This document shows positions 21,877 through 32,539 of a DNA stretch of 64,000 nucleotides, in pieces. Each line of letters opens with the position of its first letter. Position 1 is the first letter of the stretch. The notes beneath the pieces are model-generated. The model was not told where the DNA came from and made no database searches. It saw only the letters and a program-made list of their open reading frames with translations. The translations under genes and the position numbers were made by a program. Source of the DNA: Nyssa sinensis (lineage: Eukaryota; Streptophyta; Magnoliopsida; Cornales; Nyssaceae); the NCBI GenBank assembly GCA_008638375.1, contig CM018043.1, forward strand, positions 59,398,510-59,462,509, read 5' to 3'.

Positions 21877-24800
21877 TTATTGATAATACTGTCTTAGGTG
21901 CTCGATGTTCCATGGTCTGGGAATCAGTTTTCCCTCCATATCTTCCAACCAGTAGGTTGTTGGCCTGTTAATCTTTACAATTCGGTAAGGTCCTTCCCAA
22001 TTTGGGGACAACTTTCCCATCGTAGGTTCCTTGGTATTTGGGAAGATTCTTCGCAGAACCAGATCACCTAAGTCAAAGTTTTTACCTTTGACCTTTTTAT
22101 TAAAGCTTTTGGCCATCCTTCGTTGACATTCTTCCATTCGAATTGAAGCCTGTTCTCTTTTTCCTTCAAGTAAGTCGAGGTTCTCGATTAACTGAAGCGG
22201 ATTTGCTTCCTGATTGAAGGCTTCTGTTCTCCATGTGGGCATACCGATTTCTACGGGAATGACCGCCTCAGAACCATATGTGAGTGAGAATGGTGTTTCC
22301 TGGGTAGCACTGCTCCTCGTTGTTCGGTAAGCCCAGAGTACTCCAGGAAGTTCTTCTGTCCATTTTCCTTTTGCTCGTTCCAGCCTCTTTTTGATACCAC
22401 TTAATATAGTCCGGTTAGTCACCTCGGCCTGTCCGTTTGCCTGTGGATGTCCTGGCGAGGAAAAATGATGGCTGATATGGAGATCGTCACAGAATTTTCT
22501 AAATACTTTTCCTGAAAACTGGGTGCCATTGTCTGATATGATAGTTCGTGGCACTCCAAACCTGCAAACGATATTTCTCCATGTGAAATTTTTTACATCC
22601 ACCTCGGTAATGTGAGTCAGTGGTTCTGCTTCCGCCCATTTGGAGAAGTAATCAATAGCGATCAACAAATACTTCCTATTTTGAGGAGCTTTGGGCAAAG
22701 GTCCAACAATATCCATCCCCCATTGGGCAAAAGGCCAGGGACTGACAATGGGTACAAGCTCTTGTTGTGGTAGATGTTGATAGGAAGCAAAACGCTGACA
22801 TTTGTCACATCTCTTTACATACTCCCTGGCTTGAATCAGCATACCGGGCCAGTAATAACCATGGGTCAACGCCCGATGGGAGATGGTCCTGCCACCATTA
22901 TGATTGCCGCATATCCCTTCATGAATCTCGGCTAGTACATACCCCGATTCTTCTGGAGATAGGCACCTCAGTAAAGGTTGGGTGTAGGACCTACGGTAGA
23001 GTTGCTCATTTAAAATCAGATACCGAGCTGCTCTGATCCGTAGTTTACGTGCTTGACTCCTATCTTCCGGGAGTTTTCCTTCTTTTAGGTATCTGAAAAT
23101 AGGAGCTCTCCAGTCGTGACATTGTTCTAAGATGTGAATTTTTTGAACTTTGTCAATACTGGGGTGATCTTGGGAGGAGATAATTAATTCTGAATCCCCT
23201 TTGGTACCGAGGTGAGAAGCCATATTTGCTAATGCATCTGCCCTTGTGTTCTGTTTTCTCTCTATTTTATGAATACGGAAAGTGGCAAATGATTTTTGTA
23301 GAAAACTTACCATTTCGGCATATTTGATCATTCTATCATCTTTCACAGCAAATTCACCCAGAACTTGGCCCACCACTAATTGAGAATCAGAGAAGGCTTC
23401 GAGGTTGTGAGCTTCATGTTCTCGGGCTAGTTGCATGCCAAGGATTAATGCCTCATATTCAGCCTCATTGTTTGAAGCCCTAAACCCCAAAGTAACTGCT
23501 TTCTCTGTAGAAATACCATCGGGAGATCGGAGGATAAGACCAACTCCGGACCCTTTATCAGTGGAAGAGCCATCCACATATAAATGCCACGTGGCCATGG
23601 TTGGGTTAGCGTCTAACTTCTGTTTTAGTGCTGGGGTGAATTCGGCAATAAAATCTGCCAAAGCTTGTGCTTTAATAGCAGTCCGAGGTGTATAGGTGAT
23701 ATCGAATTCTCCCAGCTCTATTGACCATTTCACGAGACGACCTGAAATTTCAGGTTTATGTAGTACGGCTTTTAAGGGGTATGAAGTTGGGACTATAATT
23801 GAATGAGACTGAAAATAAGGCCTGAGTTTTCTGGCCGATATGACGAGTGCGAAGGCTAGCTTTTCTATCTCGGGATATCTTTTTTCTGATCCAAGAAGTG
23901 CTTTACTCACGTAGAATATGGGTTTTTGAATCCCTTGGTCTTCTCGGAGTAATGCAGAGCTTACGGCATTTTCAGATACCGCGAGGTATAAAAGCAGCTT
24001 CTCTCCTTTTATTGGCGTAGATAACAATTCTGGAGATGCCATATATTTTTTAAGCTCCAGAAAAGCTTTGTCGCATTCAGAGGTCCATTCCAAGGTCTTA
24101 TTTCCCCGTAGAGCTTTGAAGAAGGGAAGACAGCGGTCTGTAGACCTTGATATGAAGCGATTCAGGGCCGCAATCCGGCCATTCAAAGTCTGTATCTCCT
24201 TCCTAGACCTCGGAGGCTCGAGTTCTGCCAAAGCTTTGATTTGGGATGGATCGGCTTCAATGCCTCGTTGTGAGACAAGAAAACCCAGAAACTTCCCACG
24301 GCTCACCCCAAAGATACATTTAGATGGATTCAACTTCATCTTATGTTTGTTCAGGATGTCGAAGGTCTTTTTTAAATGTTCAACGTGATCCTTCTTCTGC
24401 TGACTCTTGACCAGCATGTCATCGATATACACCTCCATCGTATCACCGATCAGAGATGCAAACATTTTGTTGACCAAACGTTGATAGGTGGCTCCAGCGT
24501 TTTTAAGACCGAAAGGCATCACTTTGTAGCAATACAAGCCTCGTTCAGAGATGAAAGAGGTCTTTTCTTGATCGGGAGGATACATCTGAATTTGGTTGTA
24601 TCCTGAGTATGCATCCATGAAGCTCATCAACTCGTAACCAGCAGTTGCGTCAACGAGTTGATCAATTCTGGGAATGGGGAAACTATCCTTCGGGCAAGCT
24701 TTGTTAAGGTCGGTATAATCAACGCATACTCGCCATTTCCCATTTTTCTTTTTAACCAGGACTGTGTTAGCAAGCCATTCTGGGTAAAATACCTCCCTGA

Positions 24801-25107
24801 TTAGTTGTGCATCTAGTAACCGCTGGACTTCATCATTAATGATCTTATGTCTCTCGGGAGCAAATGTTCGTCTCTTTTGCCGTACAGGGTGGTACTCAGG
24901 ATTTGTCGTTAGTTTATGGCAAATACATGAGGGGTCGATACCTTCCATGTCCTTAGTTTCCCATGCAAAGGTTGATAACTGAGTTTTCAGAAACTCAATT
25001 ATCACTTCTTGTTCTGGTGGAGATAAGTCAGCGCCCACCTGTAAATAACGTCCTTCTTCCTCATGTCCTACCGAGATCTTCAGTGGATCTTGGACCGGAG
25101 CAGCCAT
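21877..25107 (-). CDS. Tat element pol: RT, two RNase H domains, integrase
   Basis: An uninterrupted 1,076-residue frame. The reverse transcriptase spans about residues 60-300, with WRVCVDYTDLNKACPKDSFP and YIDDM at 227-231. The first RNase H (about 370-490) looks degenerate because its catalytic Asp region reads LLLYLAVSE. A second, archaeal-type RNase H at about 507-640 keeps D512 (YVDGSS), E548 (NNEAEYEAL), D574 and D623 (RADALA). Integrase follows with an HHCC finger (H729, H736, C767, C770), core acidic residues D799, D859 and E895 (IISDNGTQF, NGQAEV), and a GPY-type end (WEGPYRI). No chromodomain is seen. The frame opens at an ATG at 25107, but in relatives it should be continuous with protease; a small insertion just upstream breaks that link. 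Confidence 0.92.
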   Translation of the reverse strand: MAAPVQDPLKISVGHEEEGRYLQVGADLSPPEQEVIIEFLKTQLSTFAWETKDMEGIDPSCICHKLTTNPEYHPVRQKRRTFAPERHKIINDEVQRLLDAQLIREVFYPEWLANTVLVKKKNGKWRVCVDYTDLNKACPKDSFPIPRIDQLVDATAGYELMSFMDAYSGYNQIQMYPPDQEKTSFISERGLYCYKVMPFGLKNAGATYQRLVNKMFASLIGDTMEVYIDDMLVKSQQKKDHVEHLKKTFDILNKHKMKLNPSKCIFGVSRGKFLGFLVSQRGIEADPSQIKALAELEPPRSRKEIQTLNGRIAALNRFISRSTDRCLPFFKALRGNKTLEWTSECDKAFLELKKYMASPELLSTPIKGEKLLLYLAVSENAVSSALLREDQGIQKPIFYVSKALLGSEKRYPEIEKLAFALVISARKLRPYFQSHSIIVPTSYPLKAVLHKPEISGRLVKWSIELGEFDITYTPRTAIKAQALADFIAEFTPALKQKLDANPTMATWHLYVDGSSTDKGSGVGLILRSPDGISTEKAVTLGFRASNNEAEYEALILGMQLAREHEAHNLEAFSDSQLVVGQVLGEFAVKDDRMIKYAEMVSFLQKSFATFRIHKIERKQNTRADALANMASHLGTKGDSELIISSQDHPSIDKVQKIHILEQCHDWRAPIFRYLKEGKLPEDRSQARKLRIRAARYLILNEQLYRRSYTQPLLRCLSPEESGYVLAEIHEGICGNHNGGRTISHRALTHGYYWPGMLIQAREYVKRCDKCQRFASYQHLPQQELVPIVSPWPFAQWGMDIVGPLPKAPQNRKYLLIAIDYFSKWAEAEPLTHITEVDVKNFTWRNIVCRFGVPRTIISDNGTQFSGKVFRKFCDDLHISHHFSSPGHPQANGQAEVTNRTILSGIKKRLERAKGKWTEELPGVLWAYRTTRSSATQETPFSLTYGSEAVIPVEIGMPTWRTEAFNQEANPLQLIENLDLLEGKREQASIRMEECQRRMAKSFNKKVKGKNFDLGDLVLRRIFPNTKEPTMGKLSPNWEGPYRIVKINRPTTYWLEDMEGKLIPRPWNIEHLRQYYQ

Positions 25108-25219
25108 GCTATCTATGCCACTGCGGACTTAAAGGCGCATCAATCTCGGTGGGACAATACGTATCTTCACCTCGGTCAGACAGGTCGAGAATCATTTGCC
25201 TCCGAGATGTCTGTAATTG

Positions 25220-27572
25220 CTATTGCTGTTTGTCACCTTTGAGTGCAACAACATGGCATTCCCGAGATGATGATTGGGAACCTCGAATAGTGCAGATTTG
25301 ATCGTTCTGTACATATTTGAGACACTGGTGAAGGGTAGACGTGACAGCTCCTATTTGATGTAACCATGGTCTTCCCATGATCACGTTGTAGGGAGATCGG
25401 CAGTCCACAATCACATATTCAGATAAGACCGTTTTTTGTTCGTCGCCAACCCCAATAGTTGTTGGGAAGTCAATACCGCCCATAGGAGAACTTAAATGTC
25501 CATCGAAACCAGCCATTACTGCCGAGGTGTCTTTGAGGTCAGACACGTTCAACTTCATCTTTTGGAAAGGCTCAAAAAATAAGATATTAGTGGAACTGCC
25601 GGTGTCCACTAATACTCTAGAGATGTCGAAGTTGGCGACACGAAGAGTAATGACCAACGCATCGGTATGCGGGTGATGTATGCCAACTAGATCCAGTTCG
25701 GAGAATTGGATTTGTGGTGAGGGTTTCAGCTTTTTCTCCAGAGTCATGATTTGAACCGGAATTGGTGCCATTTTTGCTTCTCGCGCATAACGCTTCCTCG
25801 CCCGATTTGAAGTGCCAGAGAGAGAATTAGTGGCATGGAGAACGAGGATGACATGAGCATTGGCTTGTGATGGCTGATTCGTCCCAAGAGTAGACCCCTG
25901 ATCTTGTCTTGGTAGCTGAGACTTAGGCTCCTGCCGAGGTTGTTGGGGTTTCTGAGTCTGATTATTTGGTCCAGATTCCCGTTGAACGAATTCTTTCAAT
26001 CGTCCCCTTCGAATTAGCTGCTCAATCTCCTGTTGAAGATGTCGGCATGTTTCCGTAGTATGTCCGTGATCTCGGTGAAATTCACAATACTTACTACGAT
26101 CTCGGTGGTCCGGATCAGCATATAATGGATCTGGACGCTTGAAATTTTCCTGTGTCTTGACCTGATTATAAATCTCAGATATAGAAGCAGTCAAGGGTGG
26201 CAATGGCACACTCAGAGGTGCGTATGATCTGAAACGTCCCGAGGTTGTCTGATTTTGACCTCGGGATGTTTTCGTCTCAGGACTTCTCTGCCGCTTGCTG
26301 GTATTGCCAGCATTCTGCGTTTGTGATTTTCCCTCATGTTGTACTTGTTCTTTGGCAAGACGAAGGGATGTTCTGGTGTCTTCCAAGTTTATGTGTTTTC
26401 TTGCCCTCTCCATTAATGACGCCATATCGGCAGGAGGATTTTTCGTCAGGGAATCATGAAAACGTCCTGGCCAGAGTCCAGCATGTAAGGCGGCCACCAA
26501 GAAGGCCGCGCCACAATCAGTGATCTCGGTCAGTTCGGCATTAAAGCGAGCGATATAATCCCTGAGGGATTCTCCCTTTCGTTGTTTTATGGACAAGAGA
26601 AATTCTGGTCCCTTTCTGAGCCGCCTGCTGGTTAGAAAGCGATCAAGGAAACGCCTGCTGAGCTCGTAGAAGCTGGGGACTGAATTTGGAGGGAGATTAT
26701 GGAACCATCGAAGGGCTTGCCCCTTTGAGACTCGTCACAAAGGTGCGACATAGAAATGCGTCCGTGGCGCCATGAAGGGCCATGGTATGCTGGTAATTTG
26801 AAAGATGATCGCCAGGATCATCCAATCCTTCATACGGGGTGAATTTTGGGACAATGAACTTACGAGGACGCTCCTCGGCCAATATAGCTGGGGTAAACGG
26901 AGTCGTAAATCTTCCGAGAAGCTTTGCTATTTCGTCCTGTTGAGGAGGTGGAAGTCCTTCTCGAGCAGGAACTGCTTGTCCAATGGAATCTGCCACTTCT
27001 TCTGATCGTAGCGGTACTCTGGATGGGGCAGAGTGCTGAAATCCTGGTATACCACCCTCAAGCCCAGTAGGTTGAGGATTGTTCGGGCTGGGGATTGCAT
27101 GCTCGGGCTGTCTTTGATTGGACGCCGGTGCCGGTTGAAATGGTAGTCCGGATTGCACCAAGTTAGCGCCAGAATTCGCAGGGCTAACAACATGGCCCCT
27201 GCTATAATTAACGTTATTAGGTTGCATGTTGGGTACACCCTCTGGAACGTCATATCGAACTGGAGTTACGCCCTGGGGAGAGAAGGGACGAGCACTAGGG
27301 CCACCCTCCTCATATTGCCTCCGTTGCGGAGGGTACACTAATGGATATCCGCTTTCAGGCACTCCAGAGTGAGGGAGAACCGATGGATTTTGTGTCAAAG
27401 AAGCCAAGACTTGAGATATGGCAAAGAGCTGAGCCTGCGTTTGATCAGCTTGTTTCTGCATCTGAGCTCGAATTTGATCCAGCTGTTGCTGCACAGGATC
27501 AGAAGTTGCAACTTCTTCATCCTGAACGAGCGGTTGAGCGGATAGTGGTGCAGAGCGACGGTTGGAAGCCAT
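25220..27572 (-). pseudogene. Tat element gag-protease, frameshifted
   Basis: Gag begins at the ATG at 27572 (MASNRRSAPLSAQP) and reads to about 26724, where an extra base in a four-C run (26720-26723 on the plus strand) shifts the frame into a stop at 26697. The downstream frame (to 25220) continues gag (KQRKGESLRDYIARFNAEL), then a partial zinc knuckle CEFHRDHGHTTETC. It then continues into a retroviral-type protease with VLVDTGSSTNILFF. It ends at a TAG at 25220. Between this stop and pol, the sequence still looks coding but has a second stop and an apparent 4-bp ATAG duplication near 25108-25115. A functional polyprotein would need all three lesions to be bypassed. A sequencing error in the homopolymer is possible for the first. 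Confidence 0.85.
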
Positions 27573-27622
27573 GACTACCAAACACTTTAAACGAAGAAGA
27601 GAAGATAGAGAAGAACGTTAAA

Positions 27623-27642
27623 CGTTCCCACAGACGGCGCCA
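27623..27642 (-). other. Tat element primer-binding site
   Basis: On the minus strand this reads TGGCGCCGTCTGTGGGAACG, three bases inside the 5' LTR. This is the primer-site type typical of Tat relatives. The tRNA is probably not initiator Met; I think it is Arg, from memory. Confidence 0.75.
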
Positions 27643-27645
27643 AGC

Positions 27646-28186
27646 TGATGCAGCTAATCTGGGCTCGTCATGGAATAATCCGTCACTGTGAACCTGAAGA
27701 GATATGATTAGTAAAAAGCCACCGGGAAAGGTTCCGGTGGTAACCTCTCCGATGGTTAAATTAGTATTCTTTCTTTGTGATCAAAAGTTTTGCTTTTTAA
27801 TCACTCAATATTTCAGATGCGGAGGATGATCCTTTTTTCATACCTGCTTTTTTCTATGTATAGTGTTGAAGAGGCGGTTTAACTTGTCTGACAAGCGGTG
27901 GACATCATTTTCATATAATTTATGGCTCCTTTTACACGTGTACGTGCAAGAATGGTTTTCCAAGCCCGTAGCTCCTTTTGACAGGATTAGGTCTCACCGC
28001 CTGTCAGGCTGTAGCAGTATAATCATGAGACTTTCGTCACTCTTTTTGTCGATTTACTCAATTGTTCCGAGCTCGGTATACCGAGGTAAAACTCGGTATA
28101 CCTTCCCCGTAGTATGTAAGAAAAACTAGCTTTTCGGAACACGTTCAAGTTGTCTGAATTAAGTGGAGTGTTTCTATGACGTATCA
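27646..28186 (-). repeat. 5' LTR of the Tat element
   Basis: This is a 541-bp repeat of 18075-18615 with the same TGAT...ATCA ends and six substitutions noticed. It is followed by ATATA and a TA microsatellite on the right. Confidence 0.92.
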
Positions 28187-28540
28187 ATATATATATATAT
28201 ATATATATATGGCCTGAATGGTAGTTGGATGGCAATCACAGTACCAAATTTCTTTATTTTCTATTTTTCTTTCATCAAAAAACACCATTGTTAAAATCTA
28301 TCATTCGAACCATTATGTTAATAGTAAGATTTCTTTCGTTTTCATTGAAAATCAGAACTCCAGTGTTGTTAAAACCCACCTTTTGAACCATTCTACCGAT
28401 GGTTATATATATATATATATATATAAAAAATATTATACAGAGACAAGGTAAGATTTCTTTGTTATCTTTTGTCAAAAGCCCAATCTAGATAAGTCGGCAA
28501 ACTGTGTCGTAGTAGGCGCTTCAACAACCATGTTTAAATG
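28187..28540. other. Spacer with TA microsatellites
   Basis: TA runs lie at about 28187-28211 and 28405-28425. Two imperfect direct copies of a CATTGTTAAAA...GAACCATT block lie between them. No coding feature is visible. Confidence 0.4.
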
Positions 28541-28550
28541 AACAATTCTC

Positions 28551-28770
28551 GAATTTTTGACCCGATCCGGGTAGATTTAAAATTTATTGACCCGATCCAA
28601 GTCCTTTTCAACTTAATTTTCGGACGCAGGTACTTTTCAAAAGCGTGTAAATCTTATACGCTTCTGGGGTTTTTTTTATTTAAAAAGCGTAGAAGATTAC
28701 TACGCCTTTAAAAAGTGTATTAAAGTTATACGCCCTTTAAAAGCGTATAAAATTTATACGCTTTTATATT
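28551..28770. repeat. Left terminal inverted repeat of the Pack-MULE
   Basis: The outer 70 bases match the right repeat with a few substitutions (TTTAAAATTTATTGACCCGA and ATCCAAGTC are shared). The inner part is built from recurring AAAGCGTATAA and TTATACGCTTTT words, themselves short inverted repeats. Confidence 0.85.
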
Positions 28771-28881
28771 GGTCAGCAATTCCACGCTTCTATTTCCTTC
28801 TCCCTCGCGATACTGCACTCGTCTTTCTTCTCTCTCCTCAGTCGTTTTCTAGGGTTTCGTTAGTCTCAGATTTTTCTAAAG

Positions 28882-29194
28882 ATGGATAGACACAGGGGAG
28901 ACCGATACGGAAACAGTCCAGATTCATACAACTACAGGCACTCTAGAGGTCGCTCCTTTGACGGCCCTATGAACCATCAGCAGCGCAGTAGCCCTAACAT
29001 TTACCGCGGCGGATTCTCTGGGGGCAGCAGCGGCGGCCATCGCCGTCCTTTTGACAGTCCTCCCCGTTATTCTCCCGGTGGCAGTGGTGGCGGAGGATTT
29101 CGCCCAATGGGTGGCGGGGCCGGCGGGTTTAATTCTGGTCACCAGATGGCCTTGTCTGGCCAGAAACGAGGGTATGGTGGAGGAGGGTCTCCAG
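28882..29194 (+). pseudogene. FCA: Captured FCA exon 1 (flowering-time RNA-binding protein), partial
   Basis: From the ATG at 28882, 104 codons plus one base encode a Gly/Arg-rich N terminus that I recognise as that of plant FCA. It starts MDRHRGDRYGNSPDSYNYR, continues HRRPFDSPPRYSP and GGFRPMGGGAGGF, and ends GQKRGYGGGGSP. The exon ends at a good donor (TCTCCAG then GTACTT) in the phase expected for the FCA exon 1/2 junction. In intact FCA, an RRM domain starting near SFAKLFVGSVP should follow; no RRM sequence is found here. The preceding bases (about 28771-28881) look like its pyrimidine-rich 5' leader. FCA promotes flowering through RNA processing and autonomous-pathway control of FLC in Arabidopsis. 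Here only a fragment exists inside a transposon, so this is a transduplicated piece, not a gene. Confidence 0.75.
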
Positions 29195-29696
29195 GTACTT
29201 TTAGTCTCTTGTATGCGCTTTCACACACTGTTTTTTTATGGTGGGTATTTTTGTTACATTGGTGAAACACCATCTGACTGAGACATTGCGACAAGCTTTA
29301 ATTATTGTTTTTTGTTTATTTTTTCTGGGACTGCATGATACCATTTGATCGTTATAGATAGAAATTCAGATTCAGAAAAGCGTTCACAGATATCGTTGGA
29401 ACCCATGTAGCTTCTTCCTCCATTGTTCTTTCCATTCACTTTCTCTCTCTAAAAATCACACCACATTTTGAATTCTCTTGACTTTCTCTCTCCTACAAAT
29501 CTCTTTCCCTTGCACTCTCTAAATTAGATATTGAAGAGCCCTCTCTCTGATCGCTCTGTCTCTCTCTCCTACGTAACCATGTAGCTTCTTCCTCCATTGT
29601 TCTTTGCATGGCTTTGTTGATGTACCTGTTACAGTAGCAAGGTTGGAAGGGAAGCTGCAGAACTCAGAAACATGTTTTTTCTCTGTGTGCCATTGA

Positions 29697-29938
29697 AAGG
29701 CGTATAAAACTTATACGCCTTTCAAAGGCATATAAGATTATTACGCTTTTGAAAGGCGTATAAGTTTATTACGCCTTTCAAAGGCGTATAAGATTGTTAC
29801 GCTTTTATCACAATTTTTTTTTTAAAAGCGTATAAGATTTATACGCTTTTAAAAACTACCTGGGTCCGGGAAATAAGTTGAAAAAGACTTGGATCGGGTC
29901 AATAAATTTTAAAATTACCCGGGTCGGGTAAAAAATTC
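29697..29938. repeat. Right terminal inverted repeat of the Pack-MULE
   Basis: This is the reverse-complement partner of 28551-28770. It contains at least five GCGTATAA/TTATACGC palindromic units, for example GCGTATAAAACTTATACGC near 29701. Confidence 0.85.
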
Positions 29939-29948
29939 AACAATTCTC

Positions 29949-32535
29949 CATATTTCTCTTAACGACCAAGTACATCTCTCTATCACCTACTCTCTCTAAC
30001 TCGTCAGCCATGCCATCCTCCATGACTCTTGTGCTCGTTGATCCAAAAACGATCACAAGAGTAATGTAATTTTAAAAATAAAATAATGTCATTAATAATT
30101 ATTAAAATTCTTAAAAAATATTAATATAATTTATCTTTTACGAATATATTCAAATTTCAAAGCCTAGCTATCTCTCTAGTCAGTGGATAGAAAAATGATA
30201 TATTTTTGTGAATTGATCCAATGCTGAAATTGGAGAACTGTGTAATTTTAAAAATATCAAAAAAGATCTTTGTAGTTATCAGAAATTTTAGTAAATGTCA
30301 ATTTAATTTACCATTTTTATTATATATTAGTAACTCATATTTTTTAATATTTTTTAATATATTAATTATAAAATCAATTAAATAACCAGTTAGAACAATG
30401 AACCGTTAATTAGCTTTTTCATCGATTTATTGTCCGGTTCGATTTTGATAACTATATTTTCATAATAAATATTAAAAGAGTATTATACTAATCTCTCTTC
30501 CAATTTCTAATAATTGCAACTTATAATTTTAGAGTTTTTGAAATTATAGAACACTTTTATATTAGGAGTGTTGGCTCAAAGTCGCTAACAAAAATTGTGA
30601 ATTTACACTATTATCTTTAATTGAGTCAAAATGTCAACCATATGAAAACTTACTAATATATCCCAATATATTTTAGTACCCGGTGATACTTATTTGTAAT
30701 GTGGGAATAAGTAATGTGGGTTTGCAATACTACCCATTTAGAGAGAAGGAAAGATGAATCTTGCAGGAAATGAATCTATGGTATTTATATGTGTCTATAT
30801 ATATATATATATAAATTTATGTAGCTTCTTTTCTCACTCCTCTTTCTTTAAAAGGATTAGAAAATAAAATGCGAACCCGCCATCATGGCTGCCAAGGTCG
30901 ACTTTGGTGATGAATTTTTATTACAATAGATAAAAGTAATATTTGAATGTTTATGTATTTGTGCTCATGCACATATATGAAATGGGATCCGCTAATGAGA
31001 TTCATGATGATGAGGAGTCCTATTCCATCTGAGTGCATGGGCACAAAGACTTAGCCCGTGAATCATTGCTCTAGTAGAGGTGATGATGGGTGGCAAGGAA
31101 GGGAATCATTTCAATGGGCATGGAAGAGTATGGTTTGGTTTTATCATGGGAAAGGGTTTTTGTCACCATTATTAGAAAAATTACATGTATATATATATAT
31201 ATATAGGCGGAAACATGAACCAATACCCAATATAGTACGAACAAAATGTTTTACATATTATGATATCTTTACTATTATCAATATCTCGTAGTATGAGTTT
31301 GCTACAGTCTTTATATAGACGAGTGCAACTCACAAATTCTATTGTACAAAGGTTTTTTTGTCTCACACAAATGGGGAAGAAATCTAAGAGTTGGAAAGTA
31401 TAGAAACACTCAGTCTTACTTGTTTATGGCTTTTCAGTAAGACTTGGTTGCCTTCCTTTTCATCAAGACATATATATATATATGTATATATATATATATC
31501 TATACATACATACACGAGCAACATGGTCCCCAATTTAGGTGTGGATGTAATCATTGCCTTTATGATGTCATTTTCTTAGCTCGTTGCACCTATGTGTGTT
31601 GTTAGTTGGCCATTACTTTGCTTGGTCATAACAGCCAACATCTCTCACTTGCACATGGTGTGCTAGTTTTTCTAACACGTCATCTTCTTACCTGTCTAAT
31701 TATTGAGACAATTCATACAAGCCAATGGCCTAGGCAATTCCTGAGAATACCTGTATTAGGGAGCTCCATACTAGTAATTCACTAAGAATCAATATAAAGA
31801 CATCAACCCTCAAAAGAATCAAATCGTGTCTCATTATGTCCCAGATTAATCTCTTCACATTGGTGCTAGCATCTCTAATCCCTTAAAAAGCTATATTTCA
31901 CCCTTTTAGTCTAACAATTTACCCACATTTATATTTCACTCCAACTAAGGCAACATAAGTTATCAATAGTGAATATAAAGTAGAGATATAGTACAAGATA
32001 ATAGTCCCTTCACCCTCATGCCACTTTGTTCAGTACTAACTGCTTTCCTAACGATATCCCTAAGGCCGAATTATACATGACCGCAGACAACATGCCAAAG
32101 TTGTTGAGCATCAATTCTTTACTTCATGGCATAGTCAAAGGTAACAAGGGGCATATAAAAGGTCATGCATAATGACCTATAGGACTCACATGGTGAGGAA
32201 GCAGGGATCCATTCACTCACCTCCATATTCAGTCGCTAAACACTTGTAGTATGAAATACATACTATAATGGAGTTACTCTACCAAAGAGTGTATGTTAAT
32301 TCCAACACTATATGGATCTTAATCTAGTTGTTATACAAGCGCCTAATCGGAGTTCCTCAATTGCTCACTATCAACGACACCAAATTAAGGATCTCGCATT
32401 TAGCTATCGTTATAGGTTTAATAGATAATGTGCATATCCATTATCGGTCTCAAACCTCATATTGACTCTAACCGAGGACACTCAAATGTCTTATCTTTTC
32501 TCGTTATCTCAAACGCTAAAGATAATTGCTCATGT
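29949..32535. other. Intergenic, no gene recognised
   Basis: AT-rich sequence with TA microsatellites near 30797-30815, 31187-31205 and 31469-31500. On the minus strand a TGTTAGAAAAACTAGCACAC start near 31676 resembles an LTR end and may belong to the decayed copia element to the right, but no partner was found. Confidence 0.35.
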
Positions 32536-32539
32536 GAGT

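Larger units (their letters stand above)
18075..28186 (-). mobile_element. Tat-lineage Ty3/gypsy retrotransposon, full length
   Basis: Two 541-bp LTRs (18075-18615 and 27646-28186) with TGAT...ATCA ends differ at six positions by eye (about 1%). The flanks give a 5-bp ATATA duplication, which is weak evidence because the target is a TA repeat. On the minus strand the order is 5' LTR, primer site, gag, protease, RT, RNase H, a second RNase H, integrase, repeat array, extra ORF in antisense, 3' LTR. Two tandem RNase H domains and an antisense extra ORF are features of the Tat lineage. The gag-protease part carries a frameshift and a stop, so this copy is probably not autonomous. Confidence 0.92.
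28551..29938. mobile_element. Pack-MULE-like element carrying an FCA gene fragment
   Basis: The 1,388-bp element has long terminal inverted repeats (about 220-240 bp; 28551-28770 and about 29697-29938). These start GAATTTTTGACCCGATCCGG on the left and GAATTTTTTACCCGACCCGG on the right in reverse complement. A perfect 10-bp duplication AACAATTCTC flanks it at 28541-28550 and 29939-29948. Long inverted repeats with a 9-11 bp target duplication are the hallmark of Mutator-like elements. There is no transposase. Instead the interior carries a host gene 5' leader, exon 1 and start of intron 1 (see 28882-29194), plus a second CT-rich segment with a duplicated block at about 29406 and 29578. Confidence 0.85.
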
